This document shows positions 1-8,083 of a stretch of DNA of 64,000 nucleotides, in pieces. The position numbers and the translations under genes were made by a program. Source of the stretch: Pirellula sp. (GTDB lineage: Bacteria; Planctomycetota; Planctomycetia; Pirellulales; PNKZ01); assembly GCA_013822735.1 (NCBI GenBank), contig PNKZ01000024.1, positions 37,739 to 101,738 of the forward strand. The letters are read 5' to 3'. The notes beneath the pieces are model-generated. The model was not told the origin of the DNA and ran no database searches. It saw nothing but the letters and a program-made list of their open reading frames with translations. Numbering within the stretch: position 1 is the stretch's first letter; each line of letters begins with the position of its first letter.

Positions 1-2
1 CC

Positions 3-476
3 GAGGTGTTCTTCATGTTGCTCATGCCGCTGTTTTTCGTCAGGCTCGGCGTGAAGTACATGTTACTCGTCGGCATGCTTTGCTGGGCCCTGCGTTATTC
101 GCTGTTCGCCTACGGTTTCACGCCGGGCGAAGGAGGCGGCCCCAACATGCCGATGCTCTACGCCGGCATCCTGCTGCACGGTATATGCTACGACTTCTTC
201 TTTGTCACCGGACAAATGTACGTCGATCGGGTCGCCGATTCGCGCATTCGTGGTGCCGCACAAGGTTTTATCGCTTTCGTCACGCTCGGCGTGGGCAGCT
301 TTATCGGCGCCAATCTTTCCGGCGTCATCCAACAAAAGGTAACGACCGGCACCACGATGGACTGGCGCAGTTTCTGGTTGTTTCCCGCCGCCGGTGCCGC
401 TGCCGTGATGGTGCTGTTCGCCGTGTCGTTCTTCGACCGTTCGGCCGACGAAAAGCCGACTGCCGAGGCCGCATGA
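3..476 (+). CDS. MFS nucleoside/H+ symporter-type transporter, 3' part (5' cut by window)
   Basis: This is the C-terminal 157 residues of a membrane transporter whose start lies left of the window. The frame is open from base 3 and ends at TGA 474-476. It shows about four hydrophobic membrane spans (for example FFMLLMPLFFVRLGVKYMLL, an AGILLHGICYDFFFVTGQMY segment, and a last span in FWLFPAAGAAAVMVLFAVSF) and then a short charged cytoplasmic tail. The EVFFML and GICYDFFFVTGQ segments resemble the nucleoside:H+ symporter (NupG/XapB-like) branch of the major facilitator superfamily, which planctomycetes often carry beside catabolic genes. The substrate cannot be told from this part. The sialidase-like gene downstream is on the same strand, 96 bp away, with a palindromic repeat between them. 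Confidence 0.75.
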   Translation, partial: EVFFMLLMPLFFVRLGVKYMLLVGMLCWALRYSLFAYGFTPGEGGGPNMPMLYAGILLHGICYDFFFVTGQMYVDRVADSRIRGAAQGFIAFVTLGVGSFIGANLSGVIQQKVTTGTTMDWRSFWLFPAAGAAAVMVLFAVSFFDRSADEKPTAEAA

Positions 477-482
477 TTCCGT

Positions 483-523
483 CTCCCCTCGCCCCTTGCG
501 GGAGAGGGGCCGGGGGTGAGGGG
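483..523 (+). repeat. 41-bp palindromic intergenic repeat, copy 1
   Basis: This 41-bp unit is identical to the reverse complement of 9579-9619. It is a nested palindrome: outer arms CCCCTC/GAGGGG enclose an inner hairpin GCCCCT/AGGGGC. It lies 7 bp after the stop of the transporter gene, so it could also act in 3'-end formation. It resembles the short, G/C-rich REP-like repeats that occur in many copies in bacterial genomes. No transposase is nearby. Confidence 0.85.
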
Positions 524-572
524 TAAACTTGAATTTTGACCGCGCCACACCGCCGACCGTTAGCTAAGACAC

Positions 573-1520
573 ATGGATCGTCGCTACATCTTCGAAACCG
601 CGCCGTTCGTCGCGTGCCACGCTTCGACCATCGTCGAATGCGAGCCCGACAAATACCTCGCAGCGTGGTTCGCCGGCACGCAAGAAGGAGCTCCGGACGT
701 GCGCATTTGGACCGCGCGCTCGGAAGACGGCATCCGCTGGACGCAGCCCGACGTCGTCGCCCAGGAACAAGGCGTCCCCTGTTGGAACCCGGTGCTCTTC
801 CGCGAGCGCAAGAGCGGCGAACTCATTCTCTACTACAAAGTCGGTAGCAGCCCTCAGTCGTGGTCGGGTTTCTTCCGCCGCAGCAAAGACGCGGGCCGCA
901 CTTGGGGCGAAAGCTACATCATGCCGGCCGGGCTGCTCGGGCCGAGCAAGAACAAGCCGCTACAGCTCGACGACGGCACCGTCCTCTCGCCCACTTCGGT
1001 CGAGTCGTACAAAAGTTGGGCCTGCTGGGTCGACCGAAGCGTTGACGGCTGTCGCAATTGGACGCGCCACGGCCCGATCTATCATCCGAAAACCGCGCAC
1101 GGCGTCACCCAGCCGACGCTGCTCAAGCGTCGCGACGGCTCGGTTCTGCTCTTGGCCCGCAGCCGGAGCATCGGGCAAGTGTGCATGGCCACGAGCCGCG
1201 ACGCCGGCCTCACTTGGTCGCCCGCTCAAGAAATCGCCGGGCTGCCGAACCCCAACTCCGGCATCGACGCCGTCACTATGGCCGACGGCCGGCACGTGCT
1301 CGTCTACAACCCGTCGCATATCGGCCGAACGCCGCTGGCCTTGGCCGTCAGCACCGACGACGGCGCGACCTGGAAACAGTCGCTCGTGCTCGAACAAGAA
1401 CCGGGTGAGTACTCGTATCCCGCGGTGATTCAAGCCGCCGACGCCACGCTGCACATCACCTACACGGCGAACCGCACGCGCATCCGGCATGTGACGCTGG
1501 AGCCGAAAGAACTGACGTAG
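573..1520 (+). CDS. Sialidase-like BNR/Asp-box repeat protein
   Basis: This 315-aa protein has at least five Asp-box-like turns of the S-x-D-x-G-x-T-W type (SEDGIRWTQ, SKDAGRTWG, SVDGCRNWT, SRDAGLTWS, STDDGATWK). They are evenly spaced, as in a six-bladed sialidase/exo-alpha-sialidase beta-propeller. The family hydrolyses terminal sialic acids or related glycosides, but many planctomycete members have unproven substrates. There is no signal peptide at the chosen ATG 573, so it would be cytoplasmic unless an earlier start is used. It lies downstream of a transporter gene in the same direction, which would fit uptake and breakdown of a sugar derivative. The family call is firm; the substrate is unknown. 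Confidence 0.8.
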   Translation: MDRRYIFETAPFVACHASTIVECEPDKYLAAWFAGTQEGAPDVRIWTARSEDGIRWTQPDVVAQEQGVPCWNPVLFRERKSGELILYYKVGSSPQSWSGFFRRSKDAGRTWGESYIMPAGLLGPSKNKPLQLDDGTVLSPTSVESYKSWACWVDRSVDGCRNWTRHGPIYHPKTAHGVTQPTLLKRRDGSVLLLARSRSIGQVCMATSRDAGLTWSPAQEIAGLPNPNSGIDAVTMADGRHVLVYNPSHIGRTPLALAVSTDDGATWKQSLVLEQEPGEYSYPAVIQAADATLHITYTANRTRIRHVTLEPKELT

Positions 1521-1748
1521 CGGTAAGCCTGTCGCCCGGCGAAGTCTCCCGACGCCGGAATTCGGGCATCTGTAACGGTCGGGCAACCGTGGCAAGTGAT
1601 GTCGCCCTAGCCCGCTCCGACTCCCGTTTTCGCCACTACCGGCACGCAGTGCCGACCGGTAAACTTTCGAGTTCTGCGCGGGCCGCGTAGGCGTGCTCTT
1701 TGAGCCGCGGCCCGCCCTTCGAGCACACCCCACCGCGAACCACGTCCC

Positions 1749-4700
1749 GTGATCAAGACTTTCAAAAAGCTGCTGGTCGCCAACCGAAGCGAAATTGCGA
1801 TTCGCGTCTTCCGTTCCGCTCATGAGCTGGGCATCAAAACGGTCGCCATCTACTCGCACGAAGATCGCTTCGCGCTGCATCGCTTCAAAGCGGACGAAGC
1901 ATATCAGATCGGCAAGCCGGGCGAACCGATTCGGGCCTACCTCGATATCGACGGCATCATCGATATCGCCAAGGCGCACGGCGTCGACGTGATCCATCCC
2001 GGCTACGGCTTCCTCTCGGAAAACCCCGATCTGGCGCGCGCTTGCGAACGGGCCGGCATCACGTTCTGCGGACCGTCGCCGGAGATTCTAGAAAAGCTCG
2101 GCGACAAAATCACGGCCCGCGGCATTGCGCGCGCCGCCGGAGTGCCGGTGCTCTCCGGATCGAACGAGCCGCTGAAGAACGCTGACGAAGCCAAGAAGCT
2201 GGCCGAAAAGTTGGGCTACCCGGTGCTTCTGAAAGCGGCCAAGGGTGGCGGCGGCCGCGGCATGCGCGTGGTCCCGAAACCGGATGATTTGGCCAATGCC
2301 TTGGAGCAGGCGCAGCGCGAAAGCCTGAACGCGTTCGGCAGCACCGACGTGTTCTTGGAGAAATTCATCCAACGGCCGCGGCACATTGAAGTGCAGCTCA
2401 TGGGCGACAAGCATGGCCGGCTTGTGCATTTATTTGAGCGCGATTGCTCACTGCAGCGGCGGCATCAGAAGGTCGTCGAAATCGCGCCGTCTATCAATCT
2501 CGATGAGACCCTGCGCAACGAAATCTGCCAGGCCGCGCTAGCCGTCGGGCACTCGGTAAACTATCAGAGCGCCGGCACCGTCGAATTTCTCGTCGATTCC
2601 GATACCGACAAGTTCTATTTCATCGAAGTCAACCCGCGTATCCAGGTCGAGCATACCTGCACGGAAGAAGTGACGGGCGTCGACTTGATCCGTACTCAAA
2701 TCCTCGTGGCCCAAGGGCGTACGCTGGCCGATCCGCTCATCAACCTGCCGTCGCAAGAAGCGATCCGCACCAACGGCTACGCCATCCAATGCCGCGTGAC
2801 CACGGAAGATCCGCTCAATAAGTTCCTGCCCGACTACGGTCGGCTGTCGCACTACCGCTCCTCAGGCGGCCCCGGCGTGCGGCTTGATGCGGGCAGCGCG
2901 TTCTCAGGTGCGGTGGTCACGCCGTACTACGATTCCCTCTTGGTGAAGGTGATCACGTCCGGTCGCGAATTTACGGAAGCGGCCCGCCGTATGGAGCGCT
3001 GCCTGCAGGAGTTCCGCATTCGCGGCGTGAAGACGAACATTCCGTTTTTGATCAACCTTGTCACGCACGACAAGTTCCTTGCCGGCCAGTGCACAACGCG
3101 GTTTTTGGACGAAACGCCCGAGCTGTTTCACTTTCAGCCGCGGCAAGACCGCGCCTCGCGGTTGTTTCATTACCTGGGCGAAACCATCGTCAACGGTAAT
3201 ACGACGATCAAAGGCAAGCCCGCCGCTACGCGCCGCGATGCGGCGCCGGTACCCGAGCTCGACCACAAGCAGCCGCTTCCGAAGGGGACGCGGGATTTGT
3301 TCCTCGAGCTGGGCCCCGAGAAGTTCTCGCAATGGGTCTTGAAACAAGACCGGCTGTTGCTCACCGATACGACGATGCGCGATGCGCATCAATCGCTCCT
3401 GGCGACCCGGCTCCGCACTTACGACATGCTGCGCATCGCCGAGCACTATGCCCGGAATCACGCAGGCCTGTTCTCCGTCGAAATGTGGGGCGGCGCGACC
3501 TTCGACACGGCGATGCGTTACTTGCGCGAATGCCCCTGGCAGCGGCTGGCCGACATCCGCGCCAAGATGCCGAACATTCTGACGCAAATGTTGCTGCGGG
3601 CCTCGAACGCGCTCGGCTACGCGAACTATCCGGACAATGTGGTGAAGACGTTCGTGCAGGAAAGCACGCAGGCCGGCATGGACGTGTACCGGGTATTCGA
3701 TTCGCTCAACTGGCTGCCGAACATGAAAGTGGCGATGGACGCCGTGATCAAGAGCGGCGCCATTTGCGAAGCGGCCATCTGTTACACGGGCGACGTGCTG
3801 GACAAATCGAAGACCAAGTACGACCTGAAGTATTATGTGGAGCTTGCGAAAGAGCTCGAAAAGATGGGCGCGCACATGCTGGCCATTAAAGACATGGCCG
3901 GCCTTTGCAAGCCGTACGCCACGGAACTACTTGTCAAAACGCTGAAGCAAGAGATCGGCATTCCGATCCATTTCCATACGCACGACACCAGCGGCGTGCA
4001 GGCGGCCGCCGTCCTTAAGGGAGCGGAACAAAAGCTCGACGTCGCCGACGCCGCCTTTGCGCCGCTTTCCGGACTGACATCGCAGCCTAATTTGAACTCG
4101 ATTGTGGAATCCCTGCGCTACACGAAGCGCGATACGGGCCTCGACGCCGAGCAACTGCAGCTCACGTCCGAATATTGGGAAGTGGTTCGCGAGTTTTACG
4201 CGCCGTTTGAAAGCGATATGAAGGCGAGCACCGCCGACGTCTACCACAACGAAATGCCGGGCGGACAGTATACGAACCTGTTCGAGCAGGCGCAGGCCGT
4301 GGGCCTAGGACATCGTTGGCACGAAATCACGCGGATGTACGCCGACGTCAACCAGATGCTCGGCGACATCGTGAAGGTCACGCCGTCGTCGAAGGCGGTC
4401 GGCGATATGGCGCTCTTCATGATTGCCAACAATCTCACCGAAGCCGACGTGCTCGACGAACGCCGCGACTTGTCGTTCCCCGAATCGGTGATCGATTTGC
4501 TCTCCGGCCGCATGGGCCAGCCGCCGGGCGGTTTCCCGAAAGCGATACAGAAACGGATTCTGCGCGGCGAGAAGCCGCTGAAGGGTCGACCGGGCGCGAA
4601 CTTGCCGCCGGCTGATTTTGCCGCGGCCGCCGCGGAGCTTGAGAAGAAGACCGGTAAGAAGCCGTCGCAGCGCGACGTGGTGACGTATCTTATCTACCCG

Positions 4701-5195
4701 CGCGTCTACAGCGATTTCCTCGCCCAGCAAGAAACCTACGGCGACCTAAGCGTGCTGCCGACCCCCGTGTTCTTCTACGGCCCGCAATTGGGGGAAGAAA
4801 TTACGGTCGAGATCGAAGAAGGGAAGAAGCTCATTGTGAAGCTGCTCACCGTCGGCGATCCGCAACCGGACGGCCATCGCAACGTCTTTTTCGAGCTCAA
4901 CGGCCAGCAGCGCGAAGCAAACGTTCGCGATAAGTCGCAAAAGGCCGTGGCCGAGCATCGTCCGAAGGCCGACGCCGCGAACGTGCAGCAAGTCGGCGCG
5001 CCGATGCCGGGCATGGTGGTGAACGTCGCGGTGCGCGTCGGCGACAAGGTTGCCAAGGGGGCGAAGCTGCTTTCGCTCGAAGCAATGAAAATGGAAACGA
5101 CGCTCTACGCCGAACGTGACGGCAAGGTCGCGGAAGTCACCGTGCAGGCCGGCAGCCATGTGGAAACCGGCGACTTAGTCGTACGGTTTGAGTAG
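1749..5195 (+). CDS. pyc: Pyruvate carboxylase (biotin-dependent, single-chain)
   Basis: This 1148-aa enzyme carboxylates pyruvate to oxaloacetate using ATP, bicarbonate and covalently bound biotin, and so refills the TCA cycle. Domains in order: biotin carboxylase with ATP-grasp fold (about 1-460, with the glycine-rich KAAKGGGGRGMR loop and the EVNPRIQVEHT motif), carboxyltransferase TIM barrel (from about 540, TTMRDAHQSLLATR, with the metal-site HTHDTSG segment), PC-specific allosteric/linker region, and a C-terminal biotinyl domain with EAMKMET, biotinylated at about Lys1114. The length is that of classical pyruvate carboxylases. The start is GTG 1749, and MIKTFKKLLVANRSEIAIRV matches the family N-terminus. 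The stop is 14 bp from the end of the convergent glycosyltransferase gene. Confidence 0.97.
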   Translation: MIKTFKKLLVANRSEIAIRVFRSAHELGIKTVAIYSHEDRFALHRFKADEAYQIGKPGEPIRAYLDIDGIIDIAKAHGVDVIHPGYGFLSENPDLARACERAGITFCGPSPEILEKLGDKITARGIARAAGVPVLSGSNEPLKNADEAKKLAEKLGYPVLLKAAKGGGGRGMRVVPKPDDLANALEQAQRESLNAFGSTDVFLEKFIQRPRHIEVQLMGDKHGRLVHLFERDCSLQRRHQKVVEIAPSINLDETLRNEICQAALAVGHSVNYQSAGTVEFLVDSDTDKFYFIEVNPRIQVEHTCTEEVTGVDLIRTQILVAQGRTLADPLINLPSQEAIRTNGYAIQCRVTTEDPLNKFLPDYGRLSHYRSSGGPGVRLDAGSAFSGAVVTPYYDSLLVKVITSGREFTEAARRMERCLQEFRIRGVKTNIPFLINLVTHDKFLAGQCTTRFLDETPELFHFQPRQDRASRLFHYLGETIVNGNTTIKGKPAATRRDAAPVPELDHKQPLPKGTRDLFLELGPEKFSQWVLKQDRLLLTDTTMRDAHQSLLATRLRTYDMLRIAEHYARNHAGLFSVEMWGGATFDTAMRYLRECPWQRLADIRAKMPNILTQMLLRASNALGYANYPDNVVKTFVQESTQAGMDVYRVFDSLNWLPNMKVAMDAVIKSGAICEAAICYTGDVLDKSKTKYDLKYYVELAKELEKMGAHMLAIKDMAGLCKPYATELLVKTLKQEIGIPIHFHTHDTSGVQAAAVLKGAEQKLDVADAAFAPLSGLTSQPNLNSIVESLRYTKRDTGLDAEQLQLTSEYWEVVREFYAPFESDMKASTADVYHNEMPGGQYTNLFEQAQAVGLGHRWHEITRMYADVNQMLGDIVKVTPSSKAVGDMALFMIANNLTEADVLDERRDLSFPESVIDLLSGRMGQPPGGFPKAIQKRILRGEKPLKGRPGANLPPADFAAAAAELEKKTGKKPSQRDVVTYLIYPRVYSDFLAQQETYGDLSVLPTPVFFYGPQLGEEITVEIEEGKKLIVKLLTVGDPQPDGHRNVFFELNGQQREANVRDKSQKAVAEHRPKADAANVQQVGAPMPGMVVNVAVRVGDKVAKGAKLLSLEAMKMETTLYAERDGKVAEVTVQAGSHVETGDLVVRFE

Positions 5196-5209
5196 GGCAT
5201 TCCCCCACT

Positions 5210-6721
5210 TCAGCGTCTGCGCCTCATGACTGCCACGGTCACTGCGGCGCAGAGAGCCGCGAAGATCACATTGCGCGCCGTCATCATCGTGCGCGGGGCG
5301 GCGGTGGAAAGATCGCCGGAAAGAATGGGTTCGCCCCGTTCGTTGTCGATAAGCCGGCGGTGCTCGATCAGCGTGAATGGCGGCGGGTTCTCCGCCGAAT
5401 ACGGCAAGGCGTACATCTGATCGAGGTAGTGGTGCGGAAAGAGTAGGCCGGTGAGACCGCAAGCGACGATGCTCCCGGCAACGAGGGCATAGAAGCCGCG
5501 CCGTGGAAGCAGTTCGGTCCCGGCTAGCAGCAGCATCGGCACGGCCCAAAGCAGATACTGCACCGAGAATACTTTCGCGAGCAGCGTGGCCGTGGGAATG
5601 GTGACGCAGGCCCAGCGATACGCGGCCGAGCGATCGAATGTTTCGCGCAGCGCCGGCGCGAATAGCGCGCGAAATCCGAAGAGCAGCAGCACGGCGGGGA
5701 GCAACCACGACGAGATCACCAAGAGATCCGCCTCCCAGGCTCCTCCCAGGTTCCAAGACCCGTAGCCGTAGTAGCAACGAAGTTGATCGGCCGGGAGCGC
5801 GAGCATCATCACCGTGGCGTACGACGACTCGATTTGCACCCCGCGCACCGTGTGAAACTCAAACATGTTCCACAAGTCGTCGCCGACGAGCGCATAGTAG
5901 TATGCGAATGGTCCGAGCCCCGTCACGCACAAAGCAACGGGACCGGCCAGCAAACGCAAGTTGCGCGGTTTGCGCCACAGCGAGTGCAGATCGGCGAGCA
6001 AAGGAAACGGCACGATAATGACCGGAATCAGCTTGAGGCTGATTCCCAGCCCGAGCGCCGCATAAGAAGCGACGGACCAGAGCCAACTCTTCGGCGAGGC
6101 GTCGTCGGCCCGGAGCCAACAGTAGGCCCACGCCATCAGGCAAAACGTTAGGCAGATGTCGAAACGCTCCAGAAGCACGTAACCGAGCGCGCTGGTGCCG
6201 ATCACATATCCCCAAAGCCCCCACGCGAGATACTCCGGCCGACGGCGACGCAGGATCAGCGCGAACAGCGAGAACGCGCCGATGTCGAACAACAGCATCA
6301 AGCCGCGAAAGCCGTAGTCGTAGTGCGCATAATGCAGCAGCAGCTTTTGCCCGTAGGCGTCGGCTAAGGCCGGATCGGTAGGCTCCGGCGGCATGCGCCA
6401 ATGGGAAAGCATTCGGGGCAGCGCCATCACCCAATAGCCCGTCGGCGGGTATTCGATGATTTTGATATCGCGCAGCAGCAGCGACGACGGCTGGCTCTGC
6501 AAGTACGGCGTCCGCCCGTAATCGACCCCCTGCACCACGTAGTTGAGGTAGACCCAAATATCGGACGTCGCGGCGGAGAAAAAAGCGTAGAAGCCGATCC
6601 GCGAGACGATGTAGACCACGACGGCCCAAAAACTTGCGCTCCGTGCGGCGTGCCTGCAGCGCGCGCCGAGCGTCGGACGGCGCGACGCGGACATGGAGTC
6701 GGATTCTACGGCGGTGGGCAT
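5210..6721 (-). CDS. Integral membrane glycosyltransferase, GT87/DUF2029-like
   Basis: This is a polytopic membrane protein of about 503 aa from ATG 6721. TTG 6754 and ATG 6694 are alternatives, and none has a clear ribosome binding site. After the N-terminal segment comes a first span (WAVVVYIVSRIGFYAFF), then a periplasmic-type loop with DIWVYLNY and IIEYPPTGYWVMALP, and about ten further hydrophobic spans. The layout, with an early acidic D-x-x-x-Y motif after the first span and a YPP motif, is like polyprenyl-phosphate-mannose-dependent GT-C enzymes of family GT87. They transfer a sugar from a lipid carrier on the outer face of the membrane. The acceptor is unknown. The gene is convergent with pyc and has no operon partner on its strand. 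Confidence 0.65.
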   Translation of the reverse strand: MPTAVESDSMSASRRPTLGARCRHAARSASFWAVVVYIVSRIGFYAFFSAATSDIWVYLNYVVQGVDYGRTPYLQSQPSSLLLRDIKIIEYPPTGYWVMALPRMLSHWRMPPEPTDPALADAYGQKLLLHYAHYDYGFRGLMLLFDIGAFSLFALILRRRRPEYLAWGLWGYVIGTSALGYVLLERFDICLTFCLMAWAYCWLRADDASPKSWLWSVASYAALGLGISLKLIPVIIVPFPLLADLHSLWRKPRNLRLLAGPVALCVTGLGPFAYYYALVGDDLWNMFEFHTVRGVQIESSYATVMMLALPADQLRCYYGYGSWNLGGAWEADLLVISSWLLPAVLLLFGFRALFAPALRETFDRSAAYRWACVTIPTATLLAKVFSVQYLLWAVPMLLLAGTELLPRRGFYALVAGSIVACGLTGLLFPHHYLDQMYALPYSAENPPPFTLIEHRRLIDNERGEPILSGDLSTAAPRTMMTARNVIFAALCAAVTVAVMRRRR

Positions 6722-6925
6722 CGGCGCTGGGGAGTGCGGGCGGAAGTCGAACAAAATTCAAGATGCCGACGCGTCGCGTCGATGCGCACTCATGATAACC
6801 GCAGGCATTGTAAGACGTTAGGCCGGGAAAAAGTGCCGCAAATCGACCTTTCGGCGTTCGCAATCGGCCGTTATTCTTCCGGCCCGCAGTTTTGCAAAGT
6901 TCGTACTCAACGCAAGGAAGCGAAG

Positions 6926-7201
6926 ATGAGTAACCTCAACGTTTACGGCTGGATTCGCGACAACGTCCGTCGCGCGGTATTGCTTGGTTTCTCCGACGCC
7001 GTCGATCAAATCGGCGCGGTCGAAGGGAACCAGAATATCAATCCGCACTTGCTCTCGATGCTGAAACAGAACCCGGCCGCAGGCGCCGTGGCGACCGAAT
7101 CGAGCCGCGCCGGTGTGGCCGTGGCGGATGAACCGGCCGCTGCGAAGCCGCGCCGTCGTCTGGGGCGCTCGCTCGACGACATTCGCGGCGACAAAAGCTA
7201 G
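6926..7201 (+). CDS. Conserved small hypothetical protein, 91 aa
   Basis: The ATG at 6926 is preceded by AAGGAAG, so this start is preferred over the much longer open frame that begins at 6401. The protein starts MSNLNVYGWIRDNVRRAVLL. An amphipathic N-terminal half (about residues 8-48, ending in NPHLLSMLKQ) is followed by an Ala/Glu-rich linker and a basic tail (PRRRLGRSLDDIRGDKS). There is no signal peptide or membrane span. I do not recognise a characterised domain. The mixed helix plus low-complexity linker plus conserved-looking C-terminal motif suggests a small interaction protein. It is divergent from the glycosyltransferase gene and followed by a G/C-rich hairpin. Confidence 0.7.
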   Translation: MSNLNVYGWIRDNVRRAVLLGFSDAVDQIGAVEGNQNINPHLLSMLKQNPAAGAVATESSRAGVAVADEPAAAKPRRRLGRSLDDIRGDKS

Positions 7202-7238
7202 TCTCCCGTTCGGCGGCCGATGGCAAACGGAATTCAAA

Positions 7239-7259
7239 CGGCGGGGATCAACCCCGCCG
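7239..7259 (+). terminator. G/C hairpin after the 91-aa gene
   Basis: A perfect 8-bp stem CGGCGGGG/CCCCGCCG with a 5-nt ATCAA loop starts 38 bp after the stop of the 91-aa gene and lies before the convergent 29-aa gene. No T-run follows, so it would be a weak or Rho-assisted terminator, or simply an RNA-stabilising hairpin. Confidence 0.4.
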
Positions 7260-7290
7260 CTCGCTCTGCTGCGCCTAAGACGCGATAGGC

Positions 7291-7380
7291 CTATTCGGTG
7301 AGCGTAAGCCGGCCGACGATGTAAATCACGCCGAAGAGCGGGATGGAAATAAGCAGAATTCCGATGAGCGCACTGACCAT
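7291..7380 (-). CDS. 29-aa single-span membrane peptide
   Basis: This short gene reads ATG (7380-7378) to TAG (7293-7291), giving MVSALIGILLISIPLFGVIY followed by IVGRLTLTE. Residues 3-23 form one continuous hydrophobic span, and the C-terminus is short and polar. An AGGAG ribosome binding site sits 6 nt before the ATG (CAGGAGTAACCCATG), which is stronger than those of most neighbours. It lies 63 nt downstream of the DJ-1/PfpI gene on the same strand and may be co-transcribed with it and the photolyase gene. I do not recognise the family. Small single-span peptides of this kind often bind larger membrane complexes or act in stress responses; the role here is unknown. Confidence 0.65.
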   Translation of the reverse strand: MVSALIGILLISIPLFGVIYIVGRLTLTE

Positions 7381-7443
7381 GGGTTACTCCTGTCGTCGTT
7401 AACTTGTTGAGGTTTGTTGTTGGCGAACTAAGTTCGTGCCGAC

Positions 7444-7974
7444 TCATTTGGCGCCGACGGCCACTTCCAAAATGCCGCGGCAGAAGTCCGGAAGGTCATC
7501 CGGTTTCCGGCTCGAGATGAAATGCCGATCGACGACGACCGGCTTGTCTTCCCAAATCGCGCCGGCGTTTACCAGGTCGTCTTTGATGCCGAGCGAGCCG
7601 GTCACGTGCACGCCGCGATACACGCCGGCGGAAATTGCAATCCAGCCGCCGTGGCAAATGGCCGCAATCGGCTTCTTCGCCTCGTCGAACTCGCGCACCA
7701 GTTCCAGCACTTTCTGATCGCGCCGGAGTTTGTCGGGCATGAACCCGCCGGGGAGGATCACGCCGTCGAAATCGGCCGATTCCATATCGGCAAACGAGGC
7801 GTCGGAAGTGCAAGGATAGCCGTGCTTTCCTTCGTAACGGACGCCCCCCTTCGGGCCCGCCACCGTAACGACCGCTCCGGCCTCGATCAGCCGGAGCTTC
7901 GGGTACCAAAGCTCCAGGTCTTCGTAAACGTCGTCTACGAAAACCAGATAACGCTTGCCTTCGAGGGGCGACAT
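7444..7974 (-). CDS. DJ-1/PfpI family protein
   Basis: This 176-aa protein of the class I glutamine-amidotransferase-like fold starts at ATG 7974 (MSPLEGKRYLVFVDDVYEDL). An in-frame start at 8007 would only add a Pro/Arg stretch. The nucleophile-elbow cysteine is seen as AAICHGGW (about Cys107), with the following His, and the acidic partner lies in YEDLELWYP. Together these fit the PfpI/YhbO branch, whose members act as glyoxalases or deglycases and stress-protection proteins. It lies downstream of the photolyase gene on the same strand, 109 bp away, which fits a damage-repair context. The precise activity is not settled even for well-studied members. Confidence 0.85.
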   Translation of the reverse strand: MSPLEGKRYLVFVDDVYEDLELWYPKLRLIEAGAVVTVAGPKGGVRYEGKHGYPCTSDASFADMESADFDGVILPGGFMPDKLRRDQKVLELVREFDEAKKPIAAICHGGWIAISAGVYRGVHVTGSLGIKDDLVNAGAIWEDKPVVVDRHFISSRKPDDLPDFCRGILEVAVGAK

Positions 7975-8083
7975 GGTGGGGAGTCCGCGCGAGGGGTGCC
8001 GTCGCAAAAAGTCGTGCAGTAATTATCGCAAAGCCGGGGCCGACTCGCGAGGGCAAAAATGGTCGGCAACTCTCGCGAACCGA

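Noticed and set aside
7424..7436. CGAACTAAGTTCG palindrome near the DJ-1 and photolyase genes, similar to a Gram-positive LexA box
   Set aside because: The half-sites CGAAC and GTTCG are 3 bp apart, not the 4 bp of CGAAC-N4-GTTCG, and the site lies downstream of the genes, not at a promoter.
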